The notes below the pieces were generated by a model that was not told where the DNA came from, made no database searches, and saw only the letters and a program-made list of their open reading frames with translations. Positions 45,841-55,359 of a DNA stretch of 64,000 nucleotides are shown here, in pieces. Numbering within the stretch: position 1 is the stretch's first letter; the number at the start of each line of letters is the position of its first letter. The position numbers were made by a program, and so were the translations under genes. Source of the stretch: Robiginitalea aurantiaca (GTDB taxonomy: Bacteria; Bacteroidota; Bacteroidia; Flavobacteriales; Flavobacteriaceae). The stretch is from contig NZ_JAUDUY010000001.1 of NCBI RefSeq assembly GCF_030380815.1, positions 744,001 to 808,000 of the forward strand, given 5' to 3'.

Positions 45841-46635
45841 TCACAGGATTTCTAAAGCCACGTAATAGCCTTCATTCCCCCGGATATTAAAAACCGTATC
45901 GTCCTCAAAAATGAGGTACTGCCCTTTGATTCCTTTCAGCGTCCCTCTGAATTCGGGTGTCTTATTCAAATTCAGGCTTTTTACTTTTTTAGGATAGTTG
46001 AGGACCGGAAAGTGAATCTCGGTCTCCCGGGTATCCGCAATAAAGTAATCCAAGGCTTCGTCCGGGATGTAACCCTTTAGTTTTTCCCTCCAAGCGAAGA
46101 GATCTTCGTCCTTAACCCGGTTGGTCAGCATATTGCGCCAGTGGGTCTTATCCCCCACGTGCTCTTTGAGGGCAACCTCAGTGATCCCTGCCAGATAGCG
46201 GTTAGGGGTCTCGACAATTTCTATGGCTTCATGTGCTCCCTGATCGATCCATCGCGTCGGCACCTGGGATTTGCGGGTAACCCCGACTTTCACGCTGCTC
46301 GAGTTTGCCAAATAAACGATATGGGGTTGTAGTTGAACCTTTTTTTCATATTCGAGGTCCCGGTCTTCCTCCCCCAGATGCGCCTTGCTCCGTTCCGGGT
46401 GAACAATCCATTCCCCGGCCTGCGGTTGTTCAAAAAAACAATTTTTACAATATCCCTGCCTGAAAATGGGCAAATCCGCACCGCACCCCAGACACTGGTA
46501 TTTGAGAAAACGAATGGAAAGCCCGCGGTCCAGAAGGAGATTCATATGGATGAAATCCTCGGGAAAAACAAGATAATATGCCACAGGGTCTTTAAATTCT
46601 GTTTGCATTTTCCGCAGAACCCCTTCGTATTGCAT
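45841..46635 (-). CDS. DUF2797 zinc-ribbon protein
   Basis: 264 residues. A zinc-ribbon-like cluster CLGCG...CKNC at about residues 49-71 is followed by the DUF2797 core: IVYLANSSSVKVGVTRKSQV with TRWIDQGA, which has the look of a GIY-YIG-type strand-turn. Its function is not established. It is convergent with the YhhQ-type gene and divergent (74 bp) from the GH3 gene. Confidence 0.82.
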   Translation of the reverse strand: MQYEGVLRKMQTEFKDPVAYYLVFPEDFIHMNLLLDRGLSIRFLKYQCLGCGADLPIFRQGYCKNCFFEQPQAGEWIVHPERSKAHLGEEDRDLEYEKKVQLQPHIVYLANSSSVKVGVTRKSQVPTRWIDQGAHEAIEIVETPNRYLAGITEVALKEHVGDKTHWRNMLTNRVKDEDLFAWREKLKGYIPDEALDYFIADTRETEIHFPVLNYPKKVKSLNLNKTPEFRGTLKGIKGQYLIFEDDTVFNIRGNEGYYVALEIL

Positions 46636-46709
46636 GCTAATGTGTTTTAAGAAATAGGATTAAATGGTATCTTTAGCCAGCTCTCAAGATAGATTGTAAA
46701 GATACGAAA

Positions 46710-48239
46710 ATGCCCATCCCACTTTTTAATTCTATCGCCTCCTGGTTGCTCAAAAAGCGGTATCACCAAATTGAACTGTTTTTAAAGTACCCCGGGGAAG
46801 TACAACAGGAAGTGCTGGAGCAACTCCTTGAATTTGCTGATGAGACAGACTTGGGACTGAAATACGGGTTTGAGGATATCTCGTCCTATGAAACTTTTGC
46901 ATCCCGGGTCCCCATCGTCACTTATGAAGAATTCGAACCCCTGATTGAGCGTTCACGAAGGGGGGAGCAAAATATTTTCTGGCCTACGGAGATACGTTGG
47001 TTTGCCAAAAGCAGTGGAACCACCAATGCCAAAAGTAAGTTTATCCCGGTGAGTTCCGAGGCCCTGGAGGACTGCCATTATAAGTCCGGAAAGGATTTAC
47101 TTTGCCTCTATCTGAATAACAACCCGGATTCCCAATTATTTAAAGGAAAGAGCCTCAGACTCGGGGGGAGTAAGCAACTCTATGAGGATAACGGCACCTT
47201 TTTCGGAGACCTCTCGGCAATCCTGATCGACAACATGCCTTTCTGGGCCGAGTTGAGCAGTACGCCGAGCAATAAGGTTTCTCTGATGGGTGAATGGGAA
47301 GAAAAACTCGAAGCCATCATTGAGGAAAGTATTCGGGAGAACGTCACCAGTTTGGCTGGTGTTCCTTCATGGATGCTCGTGCTGCTGAATCGGGTGCTTG
47401 AAAAAACGGGCAAGGAAGACCTCTTTGGGGTCTGGGACCAACTCGAGGTCTATTTTCACGGAGGCGTGAATTTTAATCCATATCGGGAGCAATACGGGCG
47501 GTTACTTCCAGGCGGGAATTTTAAGTACTACGAAATATATAACGCTTCTGAAGGATTTTTTGCCATCCAGGACCAGAATAACAGCCAGGACCTGTTGTTG
47601 ATGCTGGATTATGGTATTTTCTACGAGTTTATCCCCATGGAATCCTACGGTACGCCTTCTCAGAAAGTCGTCCCATTATGGGAAGTAGAAACAGGTATTA
47701 ACTACGCCATTGTGATTACTACCAATGCCGGGCTGTGGCGCTATCAGATCGGTGACACCGTCCGTTTTACGAGCACCAACCCATATCGGATAAGGGTCAC
47801 AGGCCGCACCAAACACCATATAAATGTATTTGGGGAAGAATTGATTATCGAAAATACAGAAGCGGCCCTTGAAAAGTCTTGTGCCCAAACAGGGGCGCTG
47901 ATCGCAGAATACACGGTGGCGCCTGTATTTATGGATGGCAAAAACCAGGGCGCACACGAGTGGCTTATCGAATTCCGGAAACCCCCGGAGAACCTCGAAA
48001 CTTTTGGTGCCTGCCTGGATGAGGTACTGAAATCCCTTAATTCGGACTACGAGGCGAAACGATACAAAAACATGACCCTGAACCCACCGAGAATCCATAA
48101 GGCGAGACCCAACCTGTTTTATGACTGGTTGAAATCCAGGGGAAAGTTGGGCGGACAGCATAAAGTCCCAAGGCTCTCAAACCAGCGCGACCTCCTGGAG
48201 GAACTCCTCGCCATGCAGGTAGGAGCCGCACGAGTTTAA
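46710..48239 (+). CDS. GH3 auxin-responsive-promoter-family ligase
   Basis: 509 residues. The adenylation fold shows ATP-binding WFAKSSGTTNAKSKFIPV, the EIYNASEGFFAIQD motif and the late DTVRFTSTNPYRIRVTGR. Plant GH3 proteins join amino acids to carboxylic hormones via acyl-AMP; the bacterial substrate is unknown. It is common in Bacteroidota. Its neighbours do not point to a pathway. Confidence 0.87.
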   Translation: MPIPLFNSIASWLLKKRYHQIELFLKYPGEVQQEVLEQLLEFADETDLGLKYGFEDISSYETFASRVPIVTYEEFEPLIERSRRGEQNIFWPTEIRWFAKSSGTTNAKSKFIPVSSEALEDCHYKSGKDLLCLYLNNNPDSQLFKGKSLRLGGSKQLYEDNGTFFGDLSAILIDNMPFWAELSSTPSNKVSLMGEWEEKLEAIIEESIRENVTSLAGVPSWMLVLLNRVLEKTGKEDLFGVWDQLEVYFHGGVNFNPYREQYGRLLPGGNFKYYEIYNASEGFFAIQDQNNSQDLLLMLDYGIFYEFIPMESYGTPSQKVVPLWEVETGINYAIVITTNAGLWRYQIGDTVRFTSTNPYRIRVTGRTKHHINVFGEELIIENTEAALEKSCAQTGALIAEYTVAPVFMDGKNQGAHEWLIEFRKPPENLETFGACLDEVLKSLNSDYEAKRYKNMTLNPPRIHKARPNLFYDWLKSRGKLGGQHKVPRLSNQRDLLEELLAMQVGAARV

Positions 48240-48394
48240 GTTTTCAGCAAGTTATCCATACAATTTTTGTGTTTCCTGCCTGCCATAGAAGGGTGCTAAA
48301 GCCTCGATGGGGTTGTCCGGATTTATGATCTGTGCAAAATTCCGGAGGCGAGTCCGTTCCTTTTTGTATAGATTGACCTGCACAACTAAGGGTT

Positions 48395-48958
48395 ATGGAA
48401 ATTCGGACCTTCTTTACGCTGAGTATTCTGATGTTGGTTATGAATCTGGGGGCTCAGTCCCTCCAGGATATACGTAAAAACGAGCTCAAGCTAAACGCGT
48501 TGTATCTGGCAGAAGGTACGGTTGAGATGAGTTATGAACGGTGGGTTGGGAAAAGGCTGGGAATTGGACTTTCTTCATATGTCGCTTTCAGGGATGATGG
48601 GATGATATTTTTCGGGGATTCATTCCCGTGGAATTTTTCGCTCATTCCCTATATGAGGGTATACTTTGGAAAAACGGGATATAAAGGTTTTTTCCTCGAA
48701 GGCAACTTTATGCTGGGGTCAAATACCCGGGTCCGGGACGAAAAGGGCTCCGGTAATGCTATTGCCTGGGATTTAGGTGCCGGAATGGCTTATGGGGCAA
48801 AATGGGTCTTTGGCAAGCATTGGGGTATTGAAGCCTATGTGGGAATCGGACTGACTACAAATCTGTATGACACGCCCCAACTGGAAAATTTATGGACCTG
48901 GATTTCCGATGAATTTTTTTATCCCCGTTGCGGGGTTTCCATAGTGAAGCGCTTTTAG
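48395..48958 (+). CDS. Small outer-membrane barrel protein
   Basis: 187 residues with a signal peptide ending NLGAQ. The body alternates polar and hydrophobic residues with glycines and aromatics (TVEMSYERWVGKRLGIGL; IPYMRVYFGKTG; GFFLEGNFMLGSN; AGMAYGAKWVFGKHWGIEAY), typical of a small eight-strand barrel, and ends in Phe. It is close to the DUF3575-type pattern. The function is unknown. Confidence 0.7.
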   Translation: MEIRTFFTLSILMLVMNLGAQSLQDIRKNELKLNALYLAEGTVEMSYERWVGKRLGIGLSSYVAFRDDGMIFFGDSFPWNFSLIPYMRVYFGKTGYKGFFLEGNFMLGSNTRVRDEKGSGNAIAWDLGAGMAYGAKWVFGKHWGIEAYVGIGLTTNLYDTPQLENLWTWISDEFFYPRCGVSIVKRF

Positions 48959-49146
48959 CATTTCAACGGATTTTTCCGGGGATTGAAAGAGTGGCCGTAA
49001 TGGCTAAATGACAGGGCTTGGGACAGGGATCCGGAGTATGTCGAGAATTTCCATCCACTAGTCCGATTCTTGTGGCTTCATGTGAGGCTTTAGGCAACTT
49101 GTGAAGACTTAAGAATCAGTTTTCCCTTCTGAAAAGCCTCAAAACC

Positions 49147-49695
49147 ATGTCCGAAAGACTCGTTATTTTATCCGATTTATGGGGGCCGCGAAAAGGCCTT
49201 TGGATTACTTCCTATCTGGGTTATCTCCAACAGTATTTTGATATTTCGTATTACGATACCTCCCAGCTCGCAGACCTGGATGTCAGCCATCCTACCGCAA
49301 TGAGTTTGACCACAGCCTTTAATGAAGGCGGATTGGAACGGGCGGTCAAAAACCTGGTAGCCAAAGAACGCCAACCCGCCCACTACCTTGCGTTTTGTGC
49401 AGGGGGTACCGTGGTTTGGAATGCCGTCAGGAAAGGGCTGCAGGCCAAATCGATCTACGCTATCTCACCCATGAACCTGCACCGTGAGGCCGAAGGGTCA
49501 AAGTGTCCGGTAAAGGTGCTTTATGGAGAATACATGGATGACAAACCTTCAAGCAACTGGGCTGCACAAACCGGGGTAACCCTGGAGGTCGTTCCGCGCT
49601 TTGGAAGGGAAATGTATTCCGATGAAAAAGTGATTCAGAAAGTATGCCAGGAACTCCTGGAGGAATCCTTTAGGAAACAATATCAGGGACTCTAG
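49147..49695 (+). CDS. Alpha/beta-hydrolase-like protein with a Cys elbow
   Basis: 182 residues. Strand-loop pattern of an alpha/beta hydrolase: [15 protein letters not shown] with TSYLGYL, then [14 protein letters not shown], in which the nucleophile elbow reads FCAGG, with Cys in the Ser position as in dienelactone hydrolases. [11 protein letters not shown] could carry the Asp, but a catalytic His is not obvious (PRFGREMYS). It may be inactive or a binding protein. Its stop overlaps that of clpX tail to tail over CTAG. Confidence 0.65.
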   Translation: MSERLVILSDLWGPRKGLWITSYLGYLQQYFDISYYDTSQLADLDVSHPTAMSLTTAFNEGGLERAVKNLVAKERQPAHYLAFCAGGTVVWNAVRKGLQAKSIYAISPMNLHREAEGSKCPVKVLYGEYMDDKPSSNWAAQTGVTLEVVPRFGREMYSDEKVIQKVCQELLEESFRKQYQGL

Positions 49696-50927
49696 GAAAC
49701 TGCTTTGAGCTTGTTCATGGTTTCAAAGGACAGCTTCTCCTCGGCATAGGGTTTCGATACCTTGAAATCATTGATATCCGTACTGGGCAACTCAAACATG
49801 GCGTCCGTAAAAACCGCTTCGCATAATGAGCGAAGGCCACGTGCCCCGAGTTTGTACTCTATAGCCTTATCGACAATGTAGTCCAGTGCCTGTTCCGTAA
49901 TCGTAAAGGAGATACCATCCATAGCAAAGAGCTTTTCGTACTGCTTGATGATGGCATTTTTAGGCTCGGTAAGTATCGCCCGTAATGTTTTTCGGTCCAG
50001 GGGCTCCATATGCGTCAGAACAGGTAATCTCCCAATAATCTCAGGGATCAGCCCGAATTCCTTTAAATCTTTGGGGATAATATACTTCAGCACATTTTCC
50101 TTATCCAGGGTCGATTCGTTCTTTGAGGCGCTATACCCTATGGCCTGCATATTCAGCCGTTTGGTGATAATTCGTTCAATACCGTCAAAAGCCCCACCGG
50201 CGATAAAGAGTATATTCTCAGTGTTCACCTCGATGAATTTCTGGTCCGGGTGTTTGCGACCTCCCTTGGGCGGGACATTCACTACGGTTCCCTCGAGTAA
50301 TTTTAACAGACCCTGCTGTACGCCTTCCCCTGAAACATCGCGCGTAATAGAAGGATTATCGCTTTTTCGCGCTATTTTATCAATTTCATCTATGAATACG
50401 ATACCCCTTTCTGCCTTTTCGAGGTTGTAGTCGGCCGCCTGCAGCAGACGGGTAAGGATGCTTTCCACGTCTTCACCTACATAGCCAGCCTCGGTCAGCA
50501 CGGTGGCATCCACAATGGCCAGGGGGACATTAAGCATACGGGCGATGGTTTTGGCCATCAGTGTTTTCCCGGTTCCGGTCTGCCCGACCATAACGATGTT
50601 ACTCTTCTGTATTTCTACCTCGTCATCCTTGGATGGGGGCTGTAATAAACGCTTGTAATGATTGTAAACGGCAACGGACATTACCTTTTTGGTCCTTTCC
50701 TGACCTATGATATAGGTGTCCAGGAAATCTTTGATTTCCATGGGCTTTTTAAGCACCAGTTCCGAAAAGAGATCCTCGTTTTTAGACTGACGTGATTCTT
50801 CAGCTACAATTCCGTGAGCCTGCTCAATACACCGATCACAGATATGCGCATCCAGACCTGCAATCAGCAGGTTAGTTTCCGGTTTTTTCCTCCCGCAAAA
50901 TGAACACTCAAGGTTTTCTTTAGCCAT
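49692..50927 (-). CDS. clpX: ClpX, ATPase subunit of the Clp protease
   Basis: 411 residues, full length. N-terminal zinc finger CSFCGRK...CDRC. Walker [17 protein letters not shown], pore loop [10 protein letters not shown], Walker [12 protein letters not shown], and the late [10 protein letters not shown] sensor-2 region. It unfolds tagged proteins and feeds them to ClpP. It lies 75 bp downstream of clpP on the same strand and its last 4 bp overlap the convergent hydrolase-like gene. Confidence 0.97.
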   Translation of the reverse strand: MAKENLECSFCGRKKPETNLLIAGLDAHICDRCIEQAHGIVAEESRQSKNEDLFSELVLKKPMEIKDFLDTYIIGQERTKKVMSVAVYNHYKRLLQPPSKDDEVEIQKSNIVMVGQTGTGKTLMAKTIARMLNVPLAIVDATVLTEAGYVGEDVESILTRLLQAADYNLEKAERGIVFIDEIDKIARKSDNPSITRDVSGEGVQQGLLKLLEGTVVNVPPKGGRKHPDQKFIEVNTENILFIAGGAFDGIERIITKRLNMQAIGYSASKNESTLDKENVLKYIIPKDLKEFGLIPEIIGRLPVLTHMEPLDRKTLRAILTEPKNAIIKQYEKLFAMDGISFTITEQALDYIVDKAIEYKLGARGLRSLCEAVFTDAMFELPSTDINDFKVSKPYAEEKLSFETMNKLKAVS

Positions 50928-51002
50928 TTCTTTTTGACCTTATGTAAATTAAACGTCTGATCTCACAAAAATTGCCTTATTGTGGAATCAGGTCACCTGA
51001 AA

Positions 51003-51683
51003 TCAGTCGGTTTCACGCTCCAGGATCTCATCGATCATTCCATAATCCAGGGCCTCCTTCGCTTTCATCCAAAAATCTCTGTCGCTGTCTTCATAGATTT
51101 TATCGAATTTCTGTCCGGTATGGGAAGCGATGATCTCATAGAGCTCATCTTTTAACTTGATTACCTCCTTTGCTGCGATTTCGATATCGCTGGCCTGTCC
51201 CTGTGCTCCGGACATGGGTTGATGTATCATAACCCTTGAATGGCGAAGCCCGCTGCGTTTCCCCTTTTCTCCGGCGCATAGCAACACCGCAGCCATTGAA
51301 GCGGCCATTCCCGTGCAAATTGTCGCTACATCGGGTTTTATGAATTGCATGGTATCGTAGATGCCAAGACCTGCATAGACACTTCCACCAGGTGAGTTGA
51401 TATAAATCTGGATATCCTTGGAGGAATCGGCGCTGGCCAGAAAAAGTAGCTGTGCCTGAATAATGTTGGCTACCTGATCTGTCACAGGGGTTCCCAGGAA
51501 GATGATGCGGTCCATCATCAAACGTGAAAACACATCCATGGCGATAGCGTTGAGCTGCCGCTCCTCAATGATGTTTGGGGTCATTCCAACCGGGTACATG
51601 CTCTGGAGCAGTGGTTCAACGTACAGGCTGTTGATCCCCTGATCCTTAACGGCAAAATTTTTGAATTCCTTAGCGTAGTCCAT
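51003..51683 (-). CDS. clpP: ClpP serine protease
   Basis: 226 residues. Catalytic Ser in TGMAASMAAVLL, catalytic His in HSRVMIHQP and Asp further on. The N-terminal part contains FLGTPVTDQVANI and YINSPGGSVYAG. It forms the tetradecameric proteolytic chamber used by ClpX. A terminator lies between tig and this gene, so clpP-clpX may have a separate transcript or depend on read-through. Confidence 0.97.
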   Translation of the reverse strand: MDYAKEFKNFAVKDQGINSLYVEPLLQSMYPVGMTPNIIEERQLNAIAMDVFSRLMMDRIIFLGTPVTDQVANIIQAQLLFLASADSSKDIQIYINSPGGSVYAGLGIYDTMQFIKPDVATICTGMAASMAAVLLCAGEKGKRSGLRHSRVMIHQPMSGAQGQASDIEIAAKEVIKLKDELYEIIASHTGQKFDKIYEDSDRDFWMKAKEALDYGMIDEILERETD

Positions 51684-51709
51684 GTAGTATACTAATGGTT
51701 TTATTTCTT

Positions 51710-51744
51710 AAAAAAAAGGTGCCGAAACGAACTGATCCGGCACC
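51710..51744 (-). terminator. Intrinsic terminator between tig and clpP
   Basis: A 7-bp stem (GGTGCCG/CGGCACC) with a 13-nt loop. On the minus strand it is followed by eight T. It begins 66 bp after the tig stop codon and ends 26 bp before the clpP start, so tig is at least partly uncoupled from clpPX. Confidence 0.82.
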
Positions 51745-51809
51745 GTAAAGATACTCAATTTGTCAACATTAAAAGCAGGTCACTCCGTTTAGGCAGCGCT
51801 TTGCGCTAC

Positions 51810-53132
51810 TTAGCCGTAAACCTCCTTGACAAAATTGTCATAGGTGACTTCCTTTGTTTTCAAATTCGCTTTTTCTTTATAAAGATCAAGAAGTTTCTGG
51901 CTCATCAGTTGTTCGGAAAGTCTTTTAACCTCGTCCTGGTTACTCAGCACCCGGGCAGCAATTCCATCCAGGTCTTCCTCCTTGGGATCGGTCTGGCCGT
52001 ATTGCGCCATTTGCGAACGGATGAAGTTTTTCGCATAGTCCCTGAGCTCTTCAAACTGCAATTCCAGGCCGTGCTCTTTGATCAGCTTGCCTTCGATCAA
52101 TTGATACCTCAGGCCCTTTTCGGAACGCTCAAACTCATCTTTTGCCTCCTCTTCCGTAAGGACTTTTTCGCCTGTGTTCTGCATCCATTTTTTCAGGAAT
52201 TCAGTGGGCAGGTCAAATTTGGTGTTCTCGATCAGCTTTTCAGTCACATCGTTGAGAAGCTTCTGGTCCGACTGCTGCTGAAACTGCGCTTCGCTATCTT
52301 CTTTGATTTTGTCCCGCATTTCTTTTTCAGAATGAACTTTGTCAGGCCCGAATAGCTTATCAAAAAGTTCCTGATTGAGTTCTGCAGGTTCACGAAGGTT
52401 ACTTTCCTCTATTGTAAAATTCACCTCGATATCGAGGCCTTCAGCCTTTTCCCTGGGGATCCCGAGCATTCCCGGCAAAAGAAAATCCTCTTTAAAGAGC
52501 CCTTTGGTTTTAAGGGTAACGGTATCTCCCGATTTTTTCCCCTTCAGTGCACTAAGCGCCTTCTTGCTTTTCAGTTTAGAAAGTTCAAGTGTCGTTTTGT
52601 GATTGATTTCGGCAGCTTCGTTTTCAAAAGTACCCGTCACCTCGTTATCGGGGCCGACTTCACTTTGGGCTACGAGTTTTCCGTATTGCTTTCGAATGCG
52701 ATCCACCTGATCATCGATCATCTTTTTATCTGCGATAATCTTAAAATGGGGGATACCCTTTTTAGGGGTCAGGGAAACTTCGAAATCCGGGGCGAGGCCG
52801 AGTTCAAATTCAAAGGCAAGTTCATCGGCATCCCAATTGAAATTATCCTGTTGTTTGGGAAGCGGATTCCCAAGCACGTCCAGTTTTTCCTCGGTGAGGT
52901 ATGTGTTCAGGTTGTCCTGAAGCAATTTGTTTACCTCGTCCACCAGAACTGCCTTCCCGTATTGCTTCTTGATCAGGCCCATGGGTACCTGCCCTTTTCT
53001 GAAGCCTGGAATGTTGGCGTTTTTCCGGTAATCCTTGAGGATTGTATCTACTTTCCCCTGATAGTCCTCACGTGAAAGTTCTACTTTGAGAACGGCGTTC
53101 AGGGGGTCTATTTGCTCTTTGGTAATATTCAT
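51810..53132 (-). CDS. tig: Trigger factor
   Basis: 440 residues. The ribosome-binding loop is PGFRKGQVPMGLIKKQYG near residue 45. The middle part corresponds to the PPIase region (KKSGDTVTLKTKGLF) and the rest is the helical C-terminal chaperone arms. It folds nascent chains at the ribosome exit. It is driven by a clear promoter 25 bp upstream and ends at a terminator before clpP. Confidence 0.95.
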   Translation of the reverse strand: MNITKEQIDPLNAVLKVELSREDYQGKVDTILKDYRKNANIPGFRKGQVPMGLIKKQYGKAVLVDEVNKLLQDNLNTYLTEEKLDVLGNPLPKQQDNFNWDADELAFEFELGLAPDFEVSLTPKKGIPHFKIIADKKMIDDQVDRIRKQYGKLVAQSEVGPDNEVTGTFENEAAEINHKTTLELSKLKSKKALSALKGKKSGDTVTLKTKGLFKEDFLLPGMLGIPREKAEGLDIEVNFTIEESNLREPAELNQELFDKLFGPDKVHSEKEMRDKIKEDSEAQFQQQSDQKLLNDVTEKLIENTKFDLPTEFLKKWMQNTGEKVLTEEEAKDEFERSEKGLRYQLIEGKLIKEHGLELQFEELRDYAKNFIRSQMAQYGQTDPKEEDLDGIAARVLSNQDEVKRLSEQLMSQKLLDLYKEKANLKTKEVTYDNFVKEVYG

Positions 53133-53156
53133 GAATCAGCTTTTAAAGAAACCGTG

Positions 53157-53187
53157 CAAAAGTAGGGCATTTAAACCAACACGACAA
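53157..53187 (-). promoter_or_regulatory. Consensus Bacteroidota promoter of tig
   Basis: Read on the minus strand: TTG (53187-53185), a 20-nt spacer, then TACTTTTG (53164-53157). This is an exact match to TTG-N17-23-TAnnTTTG, 25 bp upstream of the tig start codon. Confidence 0.8.
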
Positions 53188-53221
53188 GTTTTCAACCCGC
53201 TGGATGTCAATCTTTAACTTC

Positions 53222-53569
53222 CTATTTAGAGTCTTCCTTCAGGAAGGCAAATAAAATAGACTCCAGTACGGAGAGCAGGAGTGAAAAAAGCAATGCATAC
53301 CAGAATCCATCTACCTGGAAACCAGACACCAGAGAGCTCGCCAGAAGGATAATCAGGGCATTGATGACCAGCAGGAACAAACCGAGTGTCAGGATGGTTA
53401 CAGGAAGGGTCAGTACGACCAGAATTGGTTTGACCAATAGATTTAAAATACTGAGTACCAGTGCTACAATTACAGCACTGCCGAAAGCGTTGACATCTAC
53501 CCCGGGCAGGATGTTGGCAAGGAGAATAACGGCTAGTGCGCTAAGGAGAAGTCGAAGTATGAATTTCAT
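53222..53569 (-). CDS. Four-helix membrane protein (phage-holin-family IV type)
   Basis: 115 residues, almost wholly hydrophobic with four helices: RLLLSALAVILLANILPGVDV, ALVLSILNLLVKPILVVLTL with PVTILTLGLF, and ALLFSLLLSVLESILF. The family is often named phage holin IV, but it is a chromosomal envelope protein in most bacteria. No phage genes are near. The function is unknown. Confidence 0.85.
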   Translation of the reverse strand: MKFILRLLLSALAVILLANILPGVDVNAFGSAVIVALVLSILNLLVKPILVVLTLPVTILTLGLFLLVINALIILLASSLVSGFQVDGFWYALLFSLLLSVLESILFAFLKEDSK

Positions 53570-53588
53570 AGGTGTGGTTCGATTTTAC

Positions 53589-53617
53589 AAAAAAGGCATC
53601 CCCTTTGAAGGGATGCC
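53589..53617 (-). terminator. Intrinsic terminator of the SGNH lipoprotein gene
   Basis: An 8-bp perfect stem (GGCATCCC/GGGATGCC), 7-nt loop, followed on the minus strand by six T. It lies 25 bp after the stop of the SGNH gene and before the four-helix gene. Confidence 0.85.
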
Positions 53618-53642
53618 CGTTAAGATAAAATAAAATTTTGAA

Positions 53643-55229
53643 TTAGTTGATGTAGAGTCCTTTGTAATCCAGAGGTTCCACTTTGGGAAGGACAGCTCCA
53701 TATTTTTCTTCTATGGCCTTAATAAACTCGTTGGCAACGAGTGCATATCCCCTTGGAGAAGGGTGAATCCCGTCCAGGGAGAAGCCTCCGCCTGTTGCGT
53801 AAACATCGGTTACGACACTGCCATCTGAAAGCGGGATTCCCTCAGTCTCAACCAGGTTATAAAAGGCTTTCATGTCAACAAATGCGAGGTCGTAGAGTTG
53901 GGCGAGGGCTGAAATATTCTGATTGTACGCATCAACGGCAGTGGTTACGGCATCTTGTTCATCTGGCGTCAGGACCCATTGGTCTTCAAGAGGAAATGTT
54001 ATTCCGTTGACCGATAACTGACCAGCCGTCTGCGGTGGAACACCTATACTCTGTAAAAACGCAAAATTCTCTTCATTGAGTTCCGCAATTACCGTCTGGC
54101 TCGGAAAAACGATTCGGTCATTTTCATTTGCCTGCCTTGCCTGTCCATACTGTAAGCCCAATACTGTAGCGGTTGGAGCGTCAAGACCACCGCCGATTAA
54201 GGTAGCTGTAATTTCATTTGAGAGGTTTGTCAGGGATTCATCTTTAATAACCAGGGCACTGGCCGCATCCGTGCTGAAAACAATGGACCGCTCGGGGACT
54301 CCCAGAAAAGCAAAAACATTATTTAACGCAGCAAATTGATCGTTGAGGGCTGGAATTTGAGGGCCAAATGCGGGATTGGTCGGGTCCAATGGGTTAAAAG
54401 GAACGGTCGTGAAATACGGGATTTGGCTAATATCTGGAATATTAGCGATGACCCCTTTTGCCCCATTTGCCGTTAGTCGCTCTAAAATGGTGTTGTAGGC
54501 ACTAGCCAGTACCAGAGGGTCTGAAATATCGTTGCTGCCATAAGTGCTCGGATCCAGGTTGCCGGTTTGGTCTGTGCCTGAACCCCCGGAAATAGCATAA
54601 AAAAGGGCGTCATTTGATCCGATCCAAAGTGAAAAGAAGGTCGGGTTCTGTGCCAGTGCATCCCCCAGGACGCTAGCCGACGGACTGCTCGCAAAACGGA
54701 CATAATACGGGTTTGCAAGGCCTGCTTCCAGGCCTGCCGCATTTCCATAACCATTCGCCAAAAGGTGATAGCTCTTAGCACCCGGAACGGCCATATTATT
54801 GAAAGGGCCCCCAATGACACTTGTGGCCTCTGTGGTCGGAGTACCGGAAACAGGTGTCGGAGTTGGCGAACCTGTGGTGAAATCTAAAATCAAACGATTT
54901 GGAAATCTTTGCTGCCCCCCAATATTTAGTCCTCCAAGATTGTCAGACATAAATGGAATTGTAAAATCGCCACCTCCGGCTTCAGAAAAACTCGATGCCA
55001 TCATCAAAGGAAAGGAAGCTTCCTGCCCTTCAATAAAAAGTGCCTGGTCAGAGACTCCTGCTGCAAGGGAATTTCCAACAGATACAAAATTACTCAGGTC
55101 GGCAGATCCACTGGTATACTCAATGGGATTGGTGGGAATTTCTCCTCCCGGATCTGAAGGGCTGTCATCATTGCTACAAGAGGAGATGAATAAGCCCAGA
55201 AATGCCATTATGGCCAGACTCTTTTTCAT
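53643..55229 (-). CDS. SGNH/GDSL-type hydrolase lipoprotein
   Basis: 528 residues from the ATG at 55229 (MKKSLAIMAFLGLFISSC), chosen for the lipoprotein signal. Block I is FVSVGNSLAAGVSD (GNSL in place of GDSL, keeping Ser), block III WIGSNDALF, and block V DGIHPSPRGYALVANEF with catalytic Asp/His. The Cys is followed by SNDDSPSD, a likely surface-lipoprotein signal. An esterase or lipase at the cell surface is the best guess; the substrate is unknown. Confidence 0.87.
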   Translation of the reverse strand: MKKSLAIMAFLGLFISSCSNDDSPSDPGGEIPTNPIEYTSGSADLSNFVSVGNSLAAGVSDQALFIEGQEASFPLMMASSFSEAGGGDFTIPFMSDNLGGLNIGGQQRFPNRLILDFTTGSPTPTPVSGTPTTEATSVIGGPFNNMAVPGAKSYHLLANGYGNAAGLEAGLANPYYVRFASSPSASVLGDALAQNPTFFSLWIGSNDALFYAISGGSGTDQTGNLDPSTYGSNDISDPLVLASAYNTILERLTANGAKGVIANIPDISQIPYFTTVPFNPLDPTNPAFGPQIPALNDQFAALNNVFAFLGVPERSIVFSTDAASALVIKDESLTNLSNEITATLIGGGLDAPTATVLGLQYGQARQANENDRIVFPSQTVIAELNEENFAFLQSIGVPPQTAGQLSVNGITFPLEDQWVLTPDEQDAVTTAVDAYNQNISALAQLYDLAFVDMKAFYNLVETEGIPLSDGSVVTDVYATGGGFSLDGIHPSPRGYALVANEFIKAIEEKYGAVLPKVEPLDYKGLYIN

Positions 55230-55359
55230 AGGTTCTAATTTGAATTCGTTTATGATCAATTAGGTAGTTTCAGTATAAGTTCAAAAATATGTAAAATTAT
55301 CGCACACGCAATATACACCCTTAAAAAAGTATGCATGCATAATAATTAGTGCGTTTTAT

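Noticed and set aside
51003-53132. A single simple tig-clpP-clpX operon
   Set aside because: A good terminator lies between tig and clpP.
53222-53569. Prophage suggested by a holin-family protein
   Set aside because: The family name is historical; no other phage gene is near and the flanks are housekeeping genes.
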